DNA of 64,000 nt from the NCBI GenBank assembly GCA_020633725.1, contig JACKDC010000002.1, forward strand, positions 124,001-188,000. The letters are read 5' to 3'. Origin of the DNA: Candidatus Latescibacterota bacterium (GTDB lineage Bacteria > Krumholzibacteriota > Krumholzibacteriia > JACNKJ01). The position numbers and the translations under genes are program-made. The first letter of the stretch is position 1, and every line of letters starts with the position of its first letter. Below are positions 26,796 through 34,534 of this stretch, in pieces. Under the pieces are notes generated by a model that saw only the letters and a program-made list of their open reading frames with translations, searched no databases and was not told the DNA's origin.

Positions 26796-27965
26796 TCAGG
26801 GGCGAGCCGCGCGGATGATCACCCCCTTCCCCTGTGCGTCGGTGCCGAGCAGGTACATCCCATCCGGCGCGAACTCCAGGCCGGACCACGCCACCTGCCT
26901 GTCCGGAGGCTCGTAGCTTTCGAGGACTTGCCCCGTGGCCGGGTCGATGCGCACGATCATCTGCGTCGCCAGGGTCTCGACGCCCCACAGGTCGGCGCCG
27001 TCGAAGGCCAGCGCACGGAGATCGCGGTTGAACGGCAGCGTCCGTTCCACCTGATCCGGCTCGCCATTCGTGTTCATGACGTAGACCTGACCGATTTGGG
27101 CGTCGAAGGGCCGCCCGTGAAGCCAAAGGCGGTCGGTGTTCGGCGCATAGGCCATGGCGCGAAACGTGATGGGACCGCCCATCTCGTCCTCGCTGCTGAC
27201 GGTGTCCACCACGCCCGCGAGGTCCTGCTCGAAGGCGTCGCGACTTCCCCCGCAGCCGCAATGGGACCAGAAGTACGCGCCCTGAGCGGTTTGCACGAGA
27301 CGGCTGCTGGTCGGACCGTAGGGCGAGCCGAGTGCGTGATTGCTCAGGGCGAAGCGCTCGAGACTCGTGAGGCTCGCGTACATGAGATCCCCGTCGAAGT
27401 GCGCAAGGTCGGAGAAGTAGACCGGTGCTGGCAGGTCGTCATGGCGGTCGACGATGCCGAGCGCGCGGAGCGTCACGCTGTCGGGCAGGCTGCTCTGGTG
27501 AGAGAGGATGGCGACTCGCCCCTCGCCGTCGGCGATGCGTAGCGTCGCTCCGTCGAGCGTGACCACTGGATAGGAAAACGTGTAGCGATTCACGGCGCCA
27601 TTGAATGCAAAGCCGGCGCTCGTCTCGGCCGCGAAGTCGAAGATCAGCGAGACGTCGTTCTCGTCGTAGAGCACAAACGCGCGCACGCGATCCTTGGCCC
27701 CGGTGAGCCGATCGCGCAGCCAGACCCTGCCGGTGCCGTCATCCCCGATGCGAATCGCCGTCACGTCTGCGGTGACCCCTGTCGTGAGCGGCGCGACGAG
27801 GAAGTCCGGCATCATGCCACCGGCCTCCACGAGCCAGTCGCCCACGAGATCGGCCAGCGCGAGAGTGTGGGATGTCGGCGCCGAGGGGGAGGTGCTGTCG
27901 GTCTTGGTGCAGGCCGGCAAGGCCAGCAGAAGCATCGAGAATAAAGTGACGCGGAGGGGTCGCAT
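26796..27965 (-). CDS. Lipoprotein, unknown function
   Basis: The 389-residue product has a lipoprotein signal (MRPLRVTLFSMLLLALPAC, Cys19) and CAGGAG six bases before the ATG. After a Ser/Thr/Pro linker come two regions. Residues about 35-180 form a lipocalin-like or DUF-type beta domain opening LVGDWLVEAGGMMPDF. Residues about 185-389 have repeated strands such as LRALAFDGADLWGVETLATQMIVRIDPATGQVLESY and LEFAPDGMYLLGTDAQGKG, the pattern of a beta-propeller. Sequence use here is somewhat less GC-extreme than in neighbours. No family name is claimed. Confidence 0.75.
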   Translation of the reverse strand: MRPLRVTLFSMLLLALPACTKTDSTSPSAPTSHTLALADLVGDWLVEAGGMMPDFLVAPLTTGVTADVTAIRIGDDGTGRVWLRDRLTGAKDRVRAFVLYDENDVSLIFDFAAETSAGFAFNGAVNRYTFSYPVVTLDGATLRIADGEGRVAILSHQSSLPDSVTLRALGIVDRHDDLPAPVYFSDLAHFDGDLMYASLTSLERFALSNHALGSPYGPTSSRLVQTAQGAYFWSHCGCGGSRDAFEQDLAGVVDTVSSEDEMGGPITFRAMAYAPNTDRLWLHGRPFDAQIGQVYVMNTNGEPDQVERTLPFNRDLRALAFDGADLWGVETLATQMIVRIDPATGQVLESYEPPDRQVAWSGLEFAPDGMYLLGTDAQGKGVIIRAARP

Positions 27966-28061
27966 GGTGGGCTCCTGCGGTAGGGGGACGTCTCCACCCT
28001 CGAAAGCGCCACAACGCGCCGGATTGGATCATGGCCCGCCCCGCCACCCACCCACAGGTCG

Positions 28062-28090
28062 TTGACCCTGCGACTCCCCCCGCTCATACT
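28062..28090 (+). promoter_or_regulatory. Candidate leaderless promoter of the RluA-family gene
   Basis: TTGACC (28062-28067) and CATACT (28085-28090) are separated by 17 bases. The -10 ends seven bases before ATG 28098. No proper Shine-Dalgarno sequence is present in between. Confidence 0.5.
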
Positions 28091-28097
28091 CGGGGCG

Positions 28098-29003
28098 ATG
28101 CCACATCGAACCGCCAACCCGACGCCCGCGCCGAATCGCGGCTACACCTATGCCGGCCGCGTCGACGCGCGGAGCGCTGGCCGCACGCTGATCGACTACC
28201 TGACGCAGCGCTACCCGCACGGCAGCGCGGTGGAGTGGCGGGAGCGTATCGCCGCGGGCCGCGTCCGCGTGGGCGGGCACACCGTCTCAGCCGACACGAC
28301 GCTGCGCCGCGGCGACACCGTGACCTGGGCGCGCCCGCCCTGGGTGGAGCCCGCGGCGCCCCTGCGCTACACCGTGCTCCTGGAAGACGCGGCCTTCGTC
28401 GCCGTCGCCAAGCCCGCCGGCCTGCCGACGCTGCCCGGCGGCGGCTATCTCGAACACACGCTGCTCGCCCTCGTGCGCGCGGACTACCCCGAGGCTGCCC
28501 CGGCGCACCGCCTCGACCGCGGCGCCTCGGGCATCGTGCTCTTCACGCGCACGCCGGAGGCCGCGCGCGCGATCGCCCTGGCCTGGCGCGAGCAGCGCGT
28601 CGAAAAGGTCTACCACGCGCTGGTGGAGGGACGTCCCGCGCAGGACGCGTTCACGATCGAGACGCCCATCGGCCGCAGCGCGCACCCGGCGCGCGGAGCC
28701 GTCTTCGCCGCGGATCCCGCGGGCAAGCCGTCGCGCAGCGAGCTGCGGGTCCTCGAGCGGCGCGAGAGGACCAGTCTGGTCGAGATCCGCCTCGCCACGG
28801 GCCGTCCCCACCAGGCGCGCATCCACCTGGCCGCCTGCGGGCATCCGCTGCTGGGGGATCCGCTCTACGCGGCGGGAGGCGGATTGCGCGAAGCGCCAGG
28901 ACGTCCGGGCGATGCCGGCTATCACCTGCACGCGATCCGCCTGGCGTTCCCTCACCCCGAGTCAGGGGAACCCGTGGACATCCACTGTCCGCCTCCCGAT
29001 TGA
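28098..29003 (+). CDS. RluA-family RNA pseudouridine synthase
   Basis: The 301-residue product has an S4-like RNA-binding region (about 25-80, WRERIAAGRVRVGGHTVSADTTLRRGDTVTW), then the catalytic domain: VAVAKPAGLPTLPGGGY, HRLDRGASGIVLF with the catalytic Asp140, VEKVYHALVEG, and TGRPHQARIHLAACGHPLLGDPLY. This isomerises specific uridines in 23S rRNA or tRNA; the exact site cannot be read from sequence, so no rlu letter is assigned. The ATG at 28098 fits a leaderless transcript from the promoter just upstream. rsgA, another ribosome-assembly gene, follows. Confidence 0.92.
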   Translation: MPHRTANPTPAPNRGYTYAGRVDARSAGRTLIDYLTQRYPHGSAVEWRERIAAGRVRVGGHTVSADTTLRRGDTVTWARPPWVEPAAPLRYTVLLEDAAFVAVAKPAGLPTLPGGGYLEHTLLALVRADYPEAAPAHRLDRGASGIVLFTRTPEAARAIALAWREQRVEKVYHALVEGRPAQDAFTIETPIGRSAHPARGAVFAADPAGKPSRSELRVLERRERTSLVEIRLATGRPHQARIHLAACGHPLLGDPLYAAGGGLREAPGRPGDAGYHLHAIRLAFPHPESGEPVDIHCPPPD

Positions 29004-29029
29004 CGCACCCGCCCGCGGCGCGCTAGACT
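29000..29029 (+). promoter_or_regulatory. Candidate promoter of rsgA overlapping the upstream stop codon
   Basis: TTGACG (29000-29005) contains the TGA stop of the pseudouridine synthase gene. TAGACT (29024-29029) follows after 18 bases. The leader would be about 205 nt, unusually long for this window, and contains a 66-codon reading frame (29045-29245) whose stop overlaps the rsgA ATG. Confidence 0.4.
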
Positions 29030-29241
29030 TGCCGCACACCCGGGATGATCCCAGAAAGGCTTGATGTCCACCCTCGCTTTCCATGCGGAGCAGACCTAGG
29101 CCGCAGCCTCGGCGGTGCGATTGCGCATCGCCGGCTTCAGCCCGCCGCTCCCTCCGCGCAGGCCACGCCGGGCGAACCACGTCCGGCCGCCGGACCCTGC
29201 GATGCCGTGCATTTCCACACGCACACGCATGGAGAGCCACC

Positions 29242-30321
29242 ATGACCGATCTGCTATCCCTGGGTTTCGACCTCTTCTTCAGCGCGCAACTCGACGCCTG
29301 GGACGACCCCGCGCTCATTCCCGCCCGCGTGGCGGCCGAGCACCGCGGCGCCTACGAGGTCTGGACGGCGCTGGGGGGCGGCAGCGCCCTGCTGTCCGGC
29401 CGCCTTCACCACGAGCTCGACGACGCAGACCGGCCCACCGCGGGCGACTGGGTCGCCTTGCGCAGCGAACCCGCGCCCGATGCGCCCGCGCTCATCGAGC
29501 GGCGCTTCGCGCGGCGGACCGTCTTCACCCGCGGCGTCGCCGGCACGGAAAGCCGCGCGCAGGTGGTGGCGGCGAACGTTGACGTGATCTTCGCCGTCAC
29601 CGGGCTCGACGCGAGCTTCAACCTGAACCGCATCCAGCGCTATCTCGCGCGGATCTACGCGGGGGGCGCGCGTCCGGTGATCGTCCTCAACAAGGCCGAT
29701 CTGTGCGAGGATGCGGCGTCGATGCAGCGCGAGGTCGAGCGGCGCGCGCCGGGCGTGCCCGTGCTCGCGGTGAGCGCGCTGGCGGGGGAGGGTCTCGAGG
29801 CGATCCGCGCGTCCATCGCCCCCGGCGCGACCGCGGCCTTCCTCGGCTCCTCGGGGGCGGGCAAGTCCACGCTGATCAACGCGCTCGCCGGGCTCGCGAC
29901 CATGAGCACCGGCGCGGTGCGCGAGGGCGACGCCAAGGGCCGCCACACTACGACGCATCGACAGCTCGTGCGCCTGCCGGGCGGCGGGCTCGTCCTCGAC
30001 ACGCCGGGGATGCGCGAGCTGCAGCTGCTCGATGCGGACGGCCTCGACGCGGTCTTCCCCACGGTCGCCGCGCTGGCCGCGAGCTGCCGCTTCGCCGACT
30101 GTGGTCACGACGGCGAGCCGGGCTGTGCGGTGCAGGCTGCGGTCGCGTCGGGCGCGCTGGACGAGGAGGCGCTGGCGCACTGGCGCAAGCTGGAGCGGGA
30201 GGCGCGGGCGAACGCGCGGCGGCAGGACGTCCGCCTGCGCCGCGAAGAGGAGCGCGCCTGGGGACGCCGTCACGCCCAGGCGATGAAAGGGCGGCGCCCG
30301 AAGCGACGCGAGGCGCCTTAG
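29242..30321 (+). CDS. rsgA: Ribosome small-subunit-dependent GTPase RsgA
   Basis: The 359-residue product shows the circularly permuted GTPase order: OB-fold region, then G4 NKAD (150-153), G5 SAL (178-180), G1 GSSGAGKST (202-210), G2 within GRHTTTH (233-239) and G3 DTPG (253-256). A C-terminal zinc knuckle follows with Cys282, Cys287, His289 and Cys295. RsgA (YjeQ/YloQ) releases assembly factors from the 30S subunit late in maturation. The ATG has GGAG seven bases upstream. It is encoded after an rRNA/tRNA modification gene, and the basic tail (RRPKRREAP) suits rRNA contact. Confidence 0.95.
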   Translation: MTDLLSLGFDLFFSAQLDAWDDPALIPARVAAEHRGAYEVWTALGGGSALLSGRLHHELDDADRPTAGDWVALRSEPAPDAPALIERRFARRTVFTRGVAGTESRAQVVAANVDVIFAVTGLDASFNLNRIQRYLARIYAGGARPVIVLNKADLCEDAASMQREVERRAPGVPVLAVSALAGEGLEAIRASIAPGATAAFLGSSGAGKSTLINALAGLATMSTGAVREGDAKGRHTTTHRQLVRLPGGGLVLDTPGMRELQLLDADGLDAVFPTVAALAASCRFADCGHDGEPGCAVQAAVASGALDEEALAHWRKLEREARANARRQDVRLRREEERAWGRRHAQAMKGRRPKRREAP

Positions 30322-30342
30322 AGCGCCTCGCGCCTGCGACCC

Positions 30343-31683
30343 TTACTGTAGCAGCAGCATCTTCCGCGACTGCCGCTCGGCGCCCATCTCCACCTCGTAG
30401 AAGTAGACGCCCGAGGCCTGGCGCAGCCCCTGCGCGTCGCGGCCGTCCCAGCGGAAGTTGAAGGTGCCCGAGGCGGCGTGCTCGCGGGTCTGCTCGATCA
30501 GCAGGCGTCCGCCCGGGCTGTAGATGCGCAGGGTCACGGTGCCCGGCTCGGCCAGCGTGTAGTTGAACACGGTGGACGGGTTGAAGGGGTTCGGGTGGTT
30601 CTGGCCCAGCTCGAGGCGCGCGGCCTCGACCGCGTCGGGCGCAGCCGTGGGATCGGCGCGGTAGAGGATGAGCTGGCCCATCACCTTCCAGTTGGGGGGC
30701 GTGGTGCCGTCGTAGTTGCAGTCGGTGCAGGTCTGGCCGGGCACGCAGTCGGGGTTCGTGGGATTGCAGGGGTTGAAGTACTGCTCGATGTCGTAGTCGA
30801 AGGTCATCTGCCCGCCCGGCACGAGCAGGCTCGAGATGTCGTTGTCCCAGGGCGTGACCTTGTCGCCCGGGCACCAGCCCGAGCGCGGATACTGCCAGGT
30901 GCCGCCCTGGGGGCTGCAGGTGTTCGTCGCGCAGCCCTGCCAGAGCAGGTGCGTGTAGCTCATGCCGTCCACCACGATCGTGTGGTCCTTGGGACAGAAC
31001 TCGGCGCAGTTCTCCGCGAAGCCGAAGCCGTGACCGGTGGTGGTCATGCGCACCTTGCCCGCGGCGGCGTCGGCGGGGATGTCCACCACGACCGGCGGCA
31101 GCTCCTCCTCGTGATCCAGCAGCGTGTCGCCGTAGATGATCCAGTCGTCCAGGTAGAGGTTCACCACCCGGTAGGGCTGCAGCGCGCTCACGCCGTGCAC
31201 GAAGGCGAAGTCGCAGGTGATGAGCCAGCCGCGGTCGTTGCCCATCCACGACTCGATGTAGAGCTTCAGCGTGACGAGGTCCTTGAGGAGGAACTTGTAG
31301 TCGGTGACGTCATAGGTCCACGCGCAGCTGCCGGGATAGGTTGGCGGGCCGGTGATGTCGTAGGGCGTGATGAAGCGTGCGATCTCGATGTCCTCGGTGG
31401 CGCCGCCGCCGAGGTCGTGCACCAGTCGCAGCCAGGCGTAGCGGTCCCAGGGGTCGCAGTCGCCGGGCAGGCCCGGGCAGCCGATGGTGATGGTCAGGAG
31501 CACCTGGCTGTAGATCTCGGGGTTGCCGGGGAAGGCGAAGCTCGCCTCGTGGGGCGTCGCCCAGTTGATGAACTCCTGGTCGAAGGCGCGCACCCACGTG
31601 GTGTCGGGCCAGGCGGGGTCGGCCTGCGCGGTGGCCGCGAGCGTGAGGGTGAGCAGGGCGGCGAGCAGGATGAAGCGGCGCAT
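30343..31683 (-). CDS. Secreted PNGase F homologue (peptide-N-glycosidase F family) with FlgD-like C-terminal domain
   Basis: ATG 31683 has GGAGG five bases upstream and opens a signal peptide (MRRFILLAALLTLTLAATAQA). Residues about 30-345 align with Elizabethkingia PNGase F, which cleaves N-glycans from asparagine in glycoproteins. CDPWDRYAWL gives Asp80 (catalytic Asp60 of PNGase F), IARFITPY is kept, LKLYIESW gives Glu144 (Glu118), NCAEFCPKDHT gives Glu228 (Glu206), and RSGWCPGDKVTP matches RAGWCPGMAVPT. So both PNGase F domains and the key acids are present. The tail from about residue 360 (NHPNPFNPSTVFNYTL ... SGVYFYEVEMG) is the FlgD-like/Por-type domain, so the enzyme should be exported to the surface. 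The 446-residue gene stands upstream of none of the classical glycan-use genes. Confidence 0.88.
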   Translation of the reverse strand: MRRFILLAALLTLTLAATAQADPAWPDTTWVRAFDQEFINWATPHEASFAFPGNPEIYSQVLLTITIGCPGLPGDCDPWDRYAWLRLVHDLGGGATEDIEIARFITPYDITGPPTYPGSCAWTYDVTDYKFLLKDLVTLKLYIESWMGNDRGWLITCDFAFVHGVSALQPYRVVNLYLDDWIIYGDTLLDHEEELPPVVVDIPADAAAGKVRMTTTGHGFGFAENCAEFCPKDHTIVVDGMSYTHLLWQGCATNTCSPQGGTWQYPRSGWCPGDKVTPWDNDISSLLVPGGQMTFDYDIEQYFNPCNPTNPDCVPGQTCTDCNYDGTTPPNWKVMGQLILYRADPTAAPDAVEAARLELGQNHPNPFNPSTVFNYTLAEPGTVTLRIYSPGGRLLIEQTREHAASGTFNFRWDGRDAQGLRQASGVYFYEVEMGAERQSRKMLLLQ

Positions 31684-31808
31684 CACGTCCTCCCGGGCAG
31701 GGTGGGCGGCGGGGGCAAGTCCCGGCCGGGGAAGAGTATAGCCGATCCAGGCAGCGCGGGGAACGACGGGGAGCCCGGACAGGCCAGGCTCCCGCGTCCG
31801 AGAGGGCG

Positions 31809-32426
31809 TCAGTAGAGGCCCTTGATCGCGCTCCAGGAAGACTCGGCGGTGGGGATCTCGATGAGTGAGGCCAGGATCTGGAGATCGGCGGCCTCGCCGC
31901 CCCAGCTGTCGTTCTCCCAGTGACCGCTCCACCACGACCAGGTCACCGTTTGGTTGAACTGGCTGTAGCCGACACGCCCAGGATTCTCGTACGCGATGAT
32001 GATCCAGTAGTCGCCGAAGAAGATCAGCGGCTCAGGCAGTTCGACATAGGTGTAGGGGTAGGGTGGAGAAGCCGTGCCGTCGGCGACGATCGGTGTGAAA
32101 GTGCCGGAGTACTGCGGGTTGAACGGGTCATCCGGCAGCTCCGATGAGTAGTCGTCGATCCACAGCCCCCAGTGGGCCTCACCGCCTGCGCAGGGGAAAG
32201 CAAAGCCCTCCAATGCCACGTCGAGCCCTTGGGTGACGTCCCATCCCCTGACCGCGGTGACTACCCATTCTGCCCAGCTAGTGTAGTGCCCGATGGTGGA
32301 CGGGTTCTCGAAGGTCCCACTGGTGCTCCACCACGCGTTCCACTCGGCGTCGCGCACGCGAGTCTGGTCGGCAGCAGCCTGGGATGCGAAGGCCAGCAGG
32401 GCGAGTACGATCACTGTTGAGCGCAT
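31809..32426 (-). CDS. Small exported protein with C-terminal [ST]S[WM]SxIKxLY motif
   Basis: The 205-residue product has GAGGAGG before ATG 32426 and a signal peptide (MRSTVIVLALLAFASQAAA). The mature chain is rich in Trp, Tyr and acidic residues (WNAWWSTSGTFENPSTIGHY, WSWWSGHWENDSWGG), a composition seen in secreted carbohydrate- or surface-binding beta-sandwiches; no family is recognised. It ends TAESSWSAIKGLY. The unrelated exported protein at 60554-61240 ends ESTSMSHIKSLY, so the last ten residues may be a shared tail signal. It is encoded 125 bases upstream of the PNGase F homologue on the same strand. Confidence 0.75.
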   Translation of the reverse strand: MRSTVIVLALLAFASQAAADQTRVRDAEWNAWWSTSGTFENPSTIGHYTSWAEWVVTAVRGWDVTQGLDVALEGFAFPCAGGEAHWGLWIDDYSSELPDDPFNPQYSGTFTPIVADGTASPPYPYTYVELPEPLIFFGDYWIIIAYENPGRVGYSQFNQTVTWSWWSGHWENDSWGGEAADLQILASLIEIPTAESSWSAIKGLY

Positions 32427-32558
32427 GCTTCCTCCTCGGAGTCTTGTGCCCAGCCACTCTCCCACCGGGTGCGCGAGCGATGAATCAAGATATCCAATTG
32501 TGGACTAGTATAGCTCAGAGCGCCCGAAAGGGAACAGCGTTCCGGCCAAGGAGGGCGG

Positions 32559-32588
32559 TTGGCCGCCCGGCGGCGCCTGTGCTATAAT
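32559..32588 (+). promoter_or_regulatory. Candidate promoter of the first deiminase gene (TTGGCC-18-TATAAT)
   Basis: TATAAT at 32583-32588 is a perfect -10 box. TTGGCC at 32559-32564 lies 18 bases upstream. The leader to the ATG would be about 40 nt and includes GGAGG at 32623-32627. Confidence 0.5.
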
Positions 32589-32633
32589 CGAGACCTTCGC
32601 GACCAGAACCCAATCCCGCGCCGGAGGATCCCC

Positions 32634-34379
32634 ATGCGTCGTCCCCTGCCCGTCGTCGCGCTGTGCCTGTTCGCGCTCAGCGCCCTCAGCCCCCTCGCCC
32701 ACGCCGAGATGGACGTGGACGGCACCGAGGAGCTGCTCCCCCGCGGCATGACTGCCGAGGAAGCGCGCATCATGCCGCAGTACGTGGCCGAAAACGGCGA
32801 CCGCGTCACGGATCCCCCGCCCGTCGGTCCCGTGCGCAACGTGGCCGAGTGGGAGCCGGTGACCGGCGTGATCATCCGCTACCCGCTGGGACTGCCCTAC
32901 AACCTGCTGCAGGACTTCGACGACAACCTGACCGTGCACGTCGTCGTCTCGAGCGGCTCCTACAACTCCGCGGTCAGCGCGCTCACGGCCAATGGCGTGG
33001 ACATGAGCCACGTGCAGTTCCTCATCAAGAACAACGACAGCATCTGGACCCGTGATTACGGTCCCTGGTACGTCTTCGACGGCAACGGCGACGTGGGCAT
33101 CATCGACCACCACTACAACCGTCCGCGGCCCAACGACGACCTGATCCCCTGGTACTTCGCCGAGCAGCAGGGCATCCCCGCCTACCGTCACGACATGTAC
33201 CACACCGGCGGCAACTACATGACCGACGGCGCGCACATCAGCAGCTCGACCCGCCTCGTCTACAACGAAGCGGCCACCTACAACGGCATGAGCGAGGCCG
33301 ACGTCAACCAGCTCATGGCCGACTACTACGGCGTCGAGACCTACACGGTGCTGGACTACATCGAGAGCGGCGGCATCCACCACATCGACACCTGGGCCAA
33401 GTTCCTCGACGAGGAGAACGTGGTCGTGAAGGACGTCCCCACGACCCACGCCACCTACAACAACCTGAACCAGCGCGCCGCGCTGCTGGCCAGCCTCCCC
33501 AGTTCCACCGGCCGCAACTACCAGGTCCATCGCGTCTACTGCTACCTGACCTCCTCGGGACCGGCCAGCTACACGAACTGCCTGATCCTCAACGATCACA
33601 TCTACGTGCCCTTCTTCGGCAACACGACCTACGACAACGACGCCATCGCCGCCTACCAGCAGGCCGCGCCGGGCTATACCGTGCAGGGCTACTACTACAG
33701 CGGCTTCCTGAGCGACGACGCCCTGCACTGCCGCGCCAAGGGCGCCTACGACGTGGGCATGCTGCGCGTGGCGCACGTGCCGATCCACGAGCAGCAGGAG
33801 GGCGCGGTCACGGTAGGCGCCATGGTGCGCGACCACAGCAACACCGGCGTCAGCGCGGTGGAGCTGCACTACCGGCAGAACGGCGGCGCCTGGCAGATGG
33901 TCGCGATGGGCAACGTCGGCGGCTACGACTACGAGGGCACGATTCCGGCGCCCCTCAGCGACGGCACGACCGATTACTACATCCACGCCGCCGACAACTC
34001 GGGCCGGGACGAGGGCATGCCCCGCGTGGAGCCGGCCGCCTGGTACAGCTTCGACCACCTGACCGGCGACCTCACCGCGGTGGACGGCGTCACGCCCGCC
34101 CGCCCGGCGGCCCTGCACGCCAACTACCCGAACCCCTTCAACCCGTCGACGAAGTTCAGCTTCACGCTGCTCTACGCGGACCAGGTGGAGCTGACCGTCT
34201 TCGATCCCCAGGGCCGCCTCGTGCGGACGCTCATCGACGGGCTCGTCCCCGCTGGCGACACGTCGGTGACCTGGGACGGTCGCGACGACGCCGGCCAGGC
34301 GCTGCCCAGCGGCGTCTACCTGTATCGCCTACGCGCCGCGGGGCTCCAGTACAGCCGGCCGGCGACGCTGGTGAAGTAA
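32634..34379 (+). CDS. Secreted peptidylarginine deiminase, PPAD type, with FlgD-like C-terminal domain
   Basis: The 581-residue product has a signal peptide ending near AHA (residue 24). It matches Porphyromonas gingivalis PPAD, which converts C-terminal peptidyl-arginine to citrulline. Catalytic residues are all present: Asp141 in WTRDYGPW (PPAD Asp130), His250 and Asp252 in HHIDTW (His236, Asp238), Asn315 in YTNCLILN (Asn297) and nucleophile Cys366 in DALHCRAKG (Cys351). YNRPRPNDD keeps Arg163 and Arg165, equivalent to PPAD Arg152 and Arg154 that hold the substrate carboxylate. An Ig-like region (about 385-480) and a FlgD/Por-type tail (NYPNPFNPSTKFSFTL ... SGVYLYRLRAAG) follow, as in exported PPAD. 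A paralogue lies directly downstream. Confidence 0.9.
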   Translation: MRRPLPVVALCLFALSALSPLAHAEMDVDGTEELLPRGMTAEEARIMPQYVAENGDRVTDPPPVGPVRNVAEWEPVTGVIIRYPLGLPYNLLQDFDDNLTVHVVVSSGSYNSAVSALTANGVDMSHVQFLIKNNDSIWTRDYGPWYVFDGNGDVGIIDHHYNRPRPNDDLIPWYFAEQQGIPAYRHDMYHTGGNYMTDGAHISSSTRLVYNEAATYNGMSEADVNQLMADYYGVETYTVLDYIESGGIHHIDTWAKFLDEENVVVKDVPTTHATYNNLNQRAALLASLPSSTGRNYQVHRVYCYLTSSGPASYTNCLILNDHIYVPFFGNTTYDNDAIAAYQQAAPGYTVQGYYYSGFLSDDALHCRAKGAYDVGMLRVAHVPIHEQQEGAVTVGAMVRDHSNTGVSAVELHYRQNGGAWQMVAMGNVGGYDYEGTIPAPLSDGTTDYYIHAADNSGRDEGMPRVEPAAWYSFDHLTGDLTAVDGVTPARPAALHANYPNPFNPSTKFSFTLLYADQVELTVFDPQGRLVRTLIDGLVPAGDTSVTWDGRDDAGQALPSGVYLYRLRAAGLQYSRPATLVK

Positions 34380-34410
34380 GTAGATAGCTAGCAGGATCTT
34401 GTGCTGTTTC

Positions 34411-34440
34411 GCGACCCCGGGAAGCCTCTCGGGGTCGCTT
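34411..34440 (+). terminator. Hairpin terminator between the two deiminase genes
   Basis: GCGACCCCG (34411-34419) pairs with CGGGGTCGC (34430-34438) around a ten-base loop, followed by TT. The T-run is short, so termination may be partial. Confidence 0.55.
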
Positions 34441-34534
34441 GTCATGGGTGAGCCCCGAGTCCGCAATCGACGCACCGCGCCCATAATCTCTTCTGCCGAG
34501 TTGTCGAAGGAGTAACCCCTACCGGAGGCCCATC

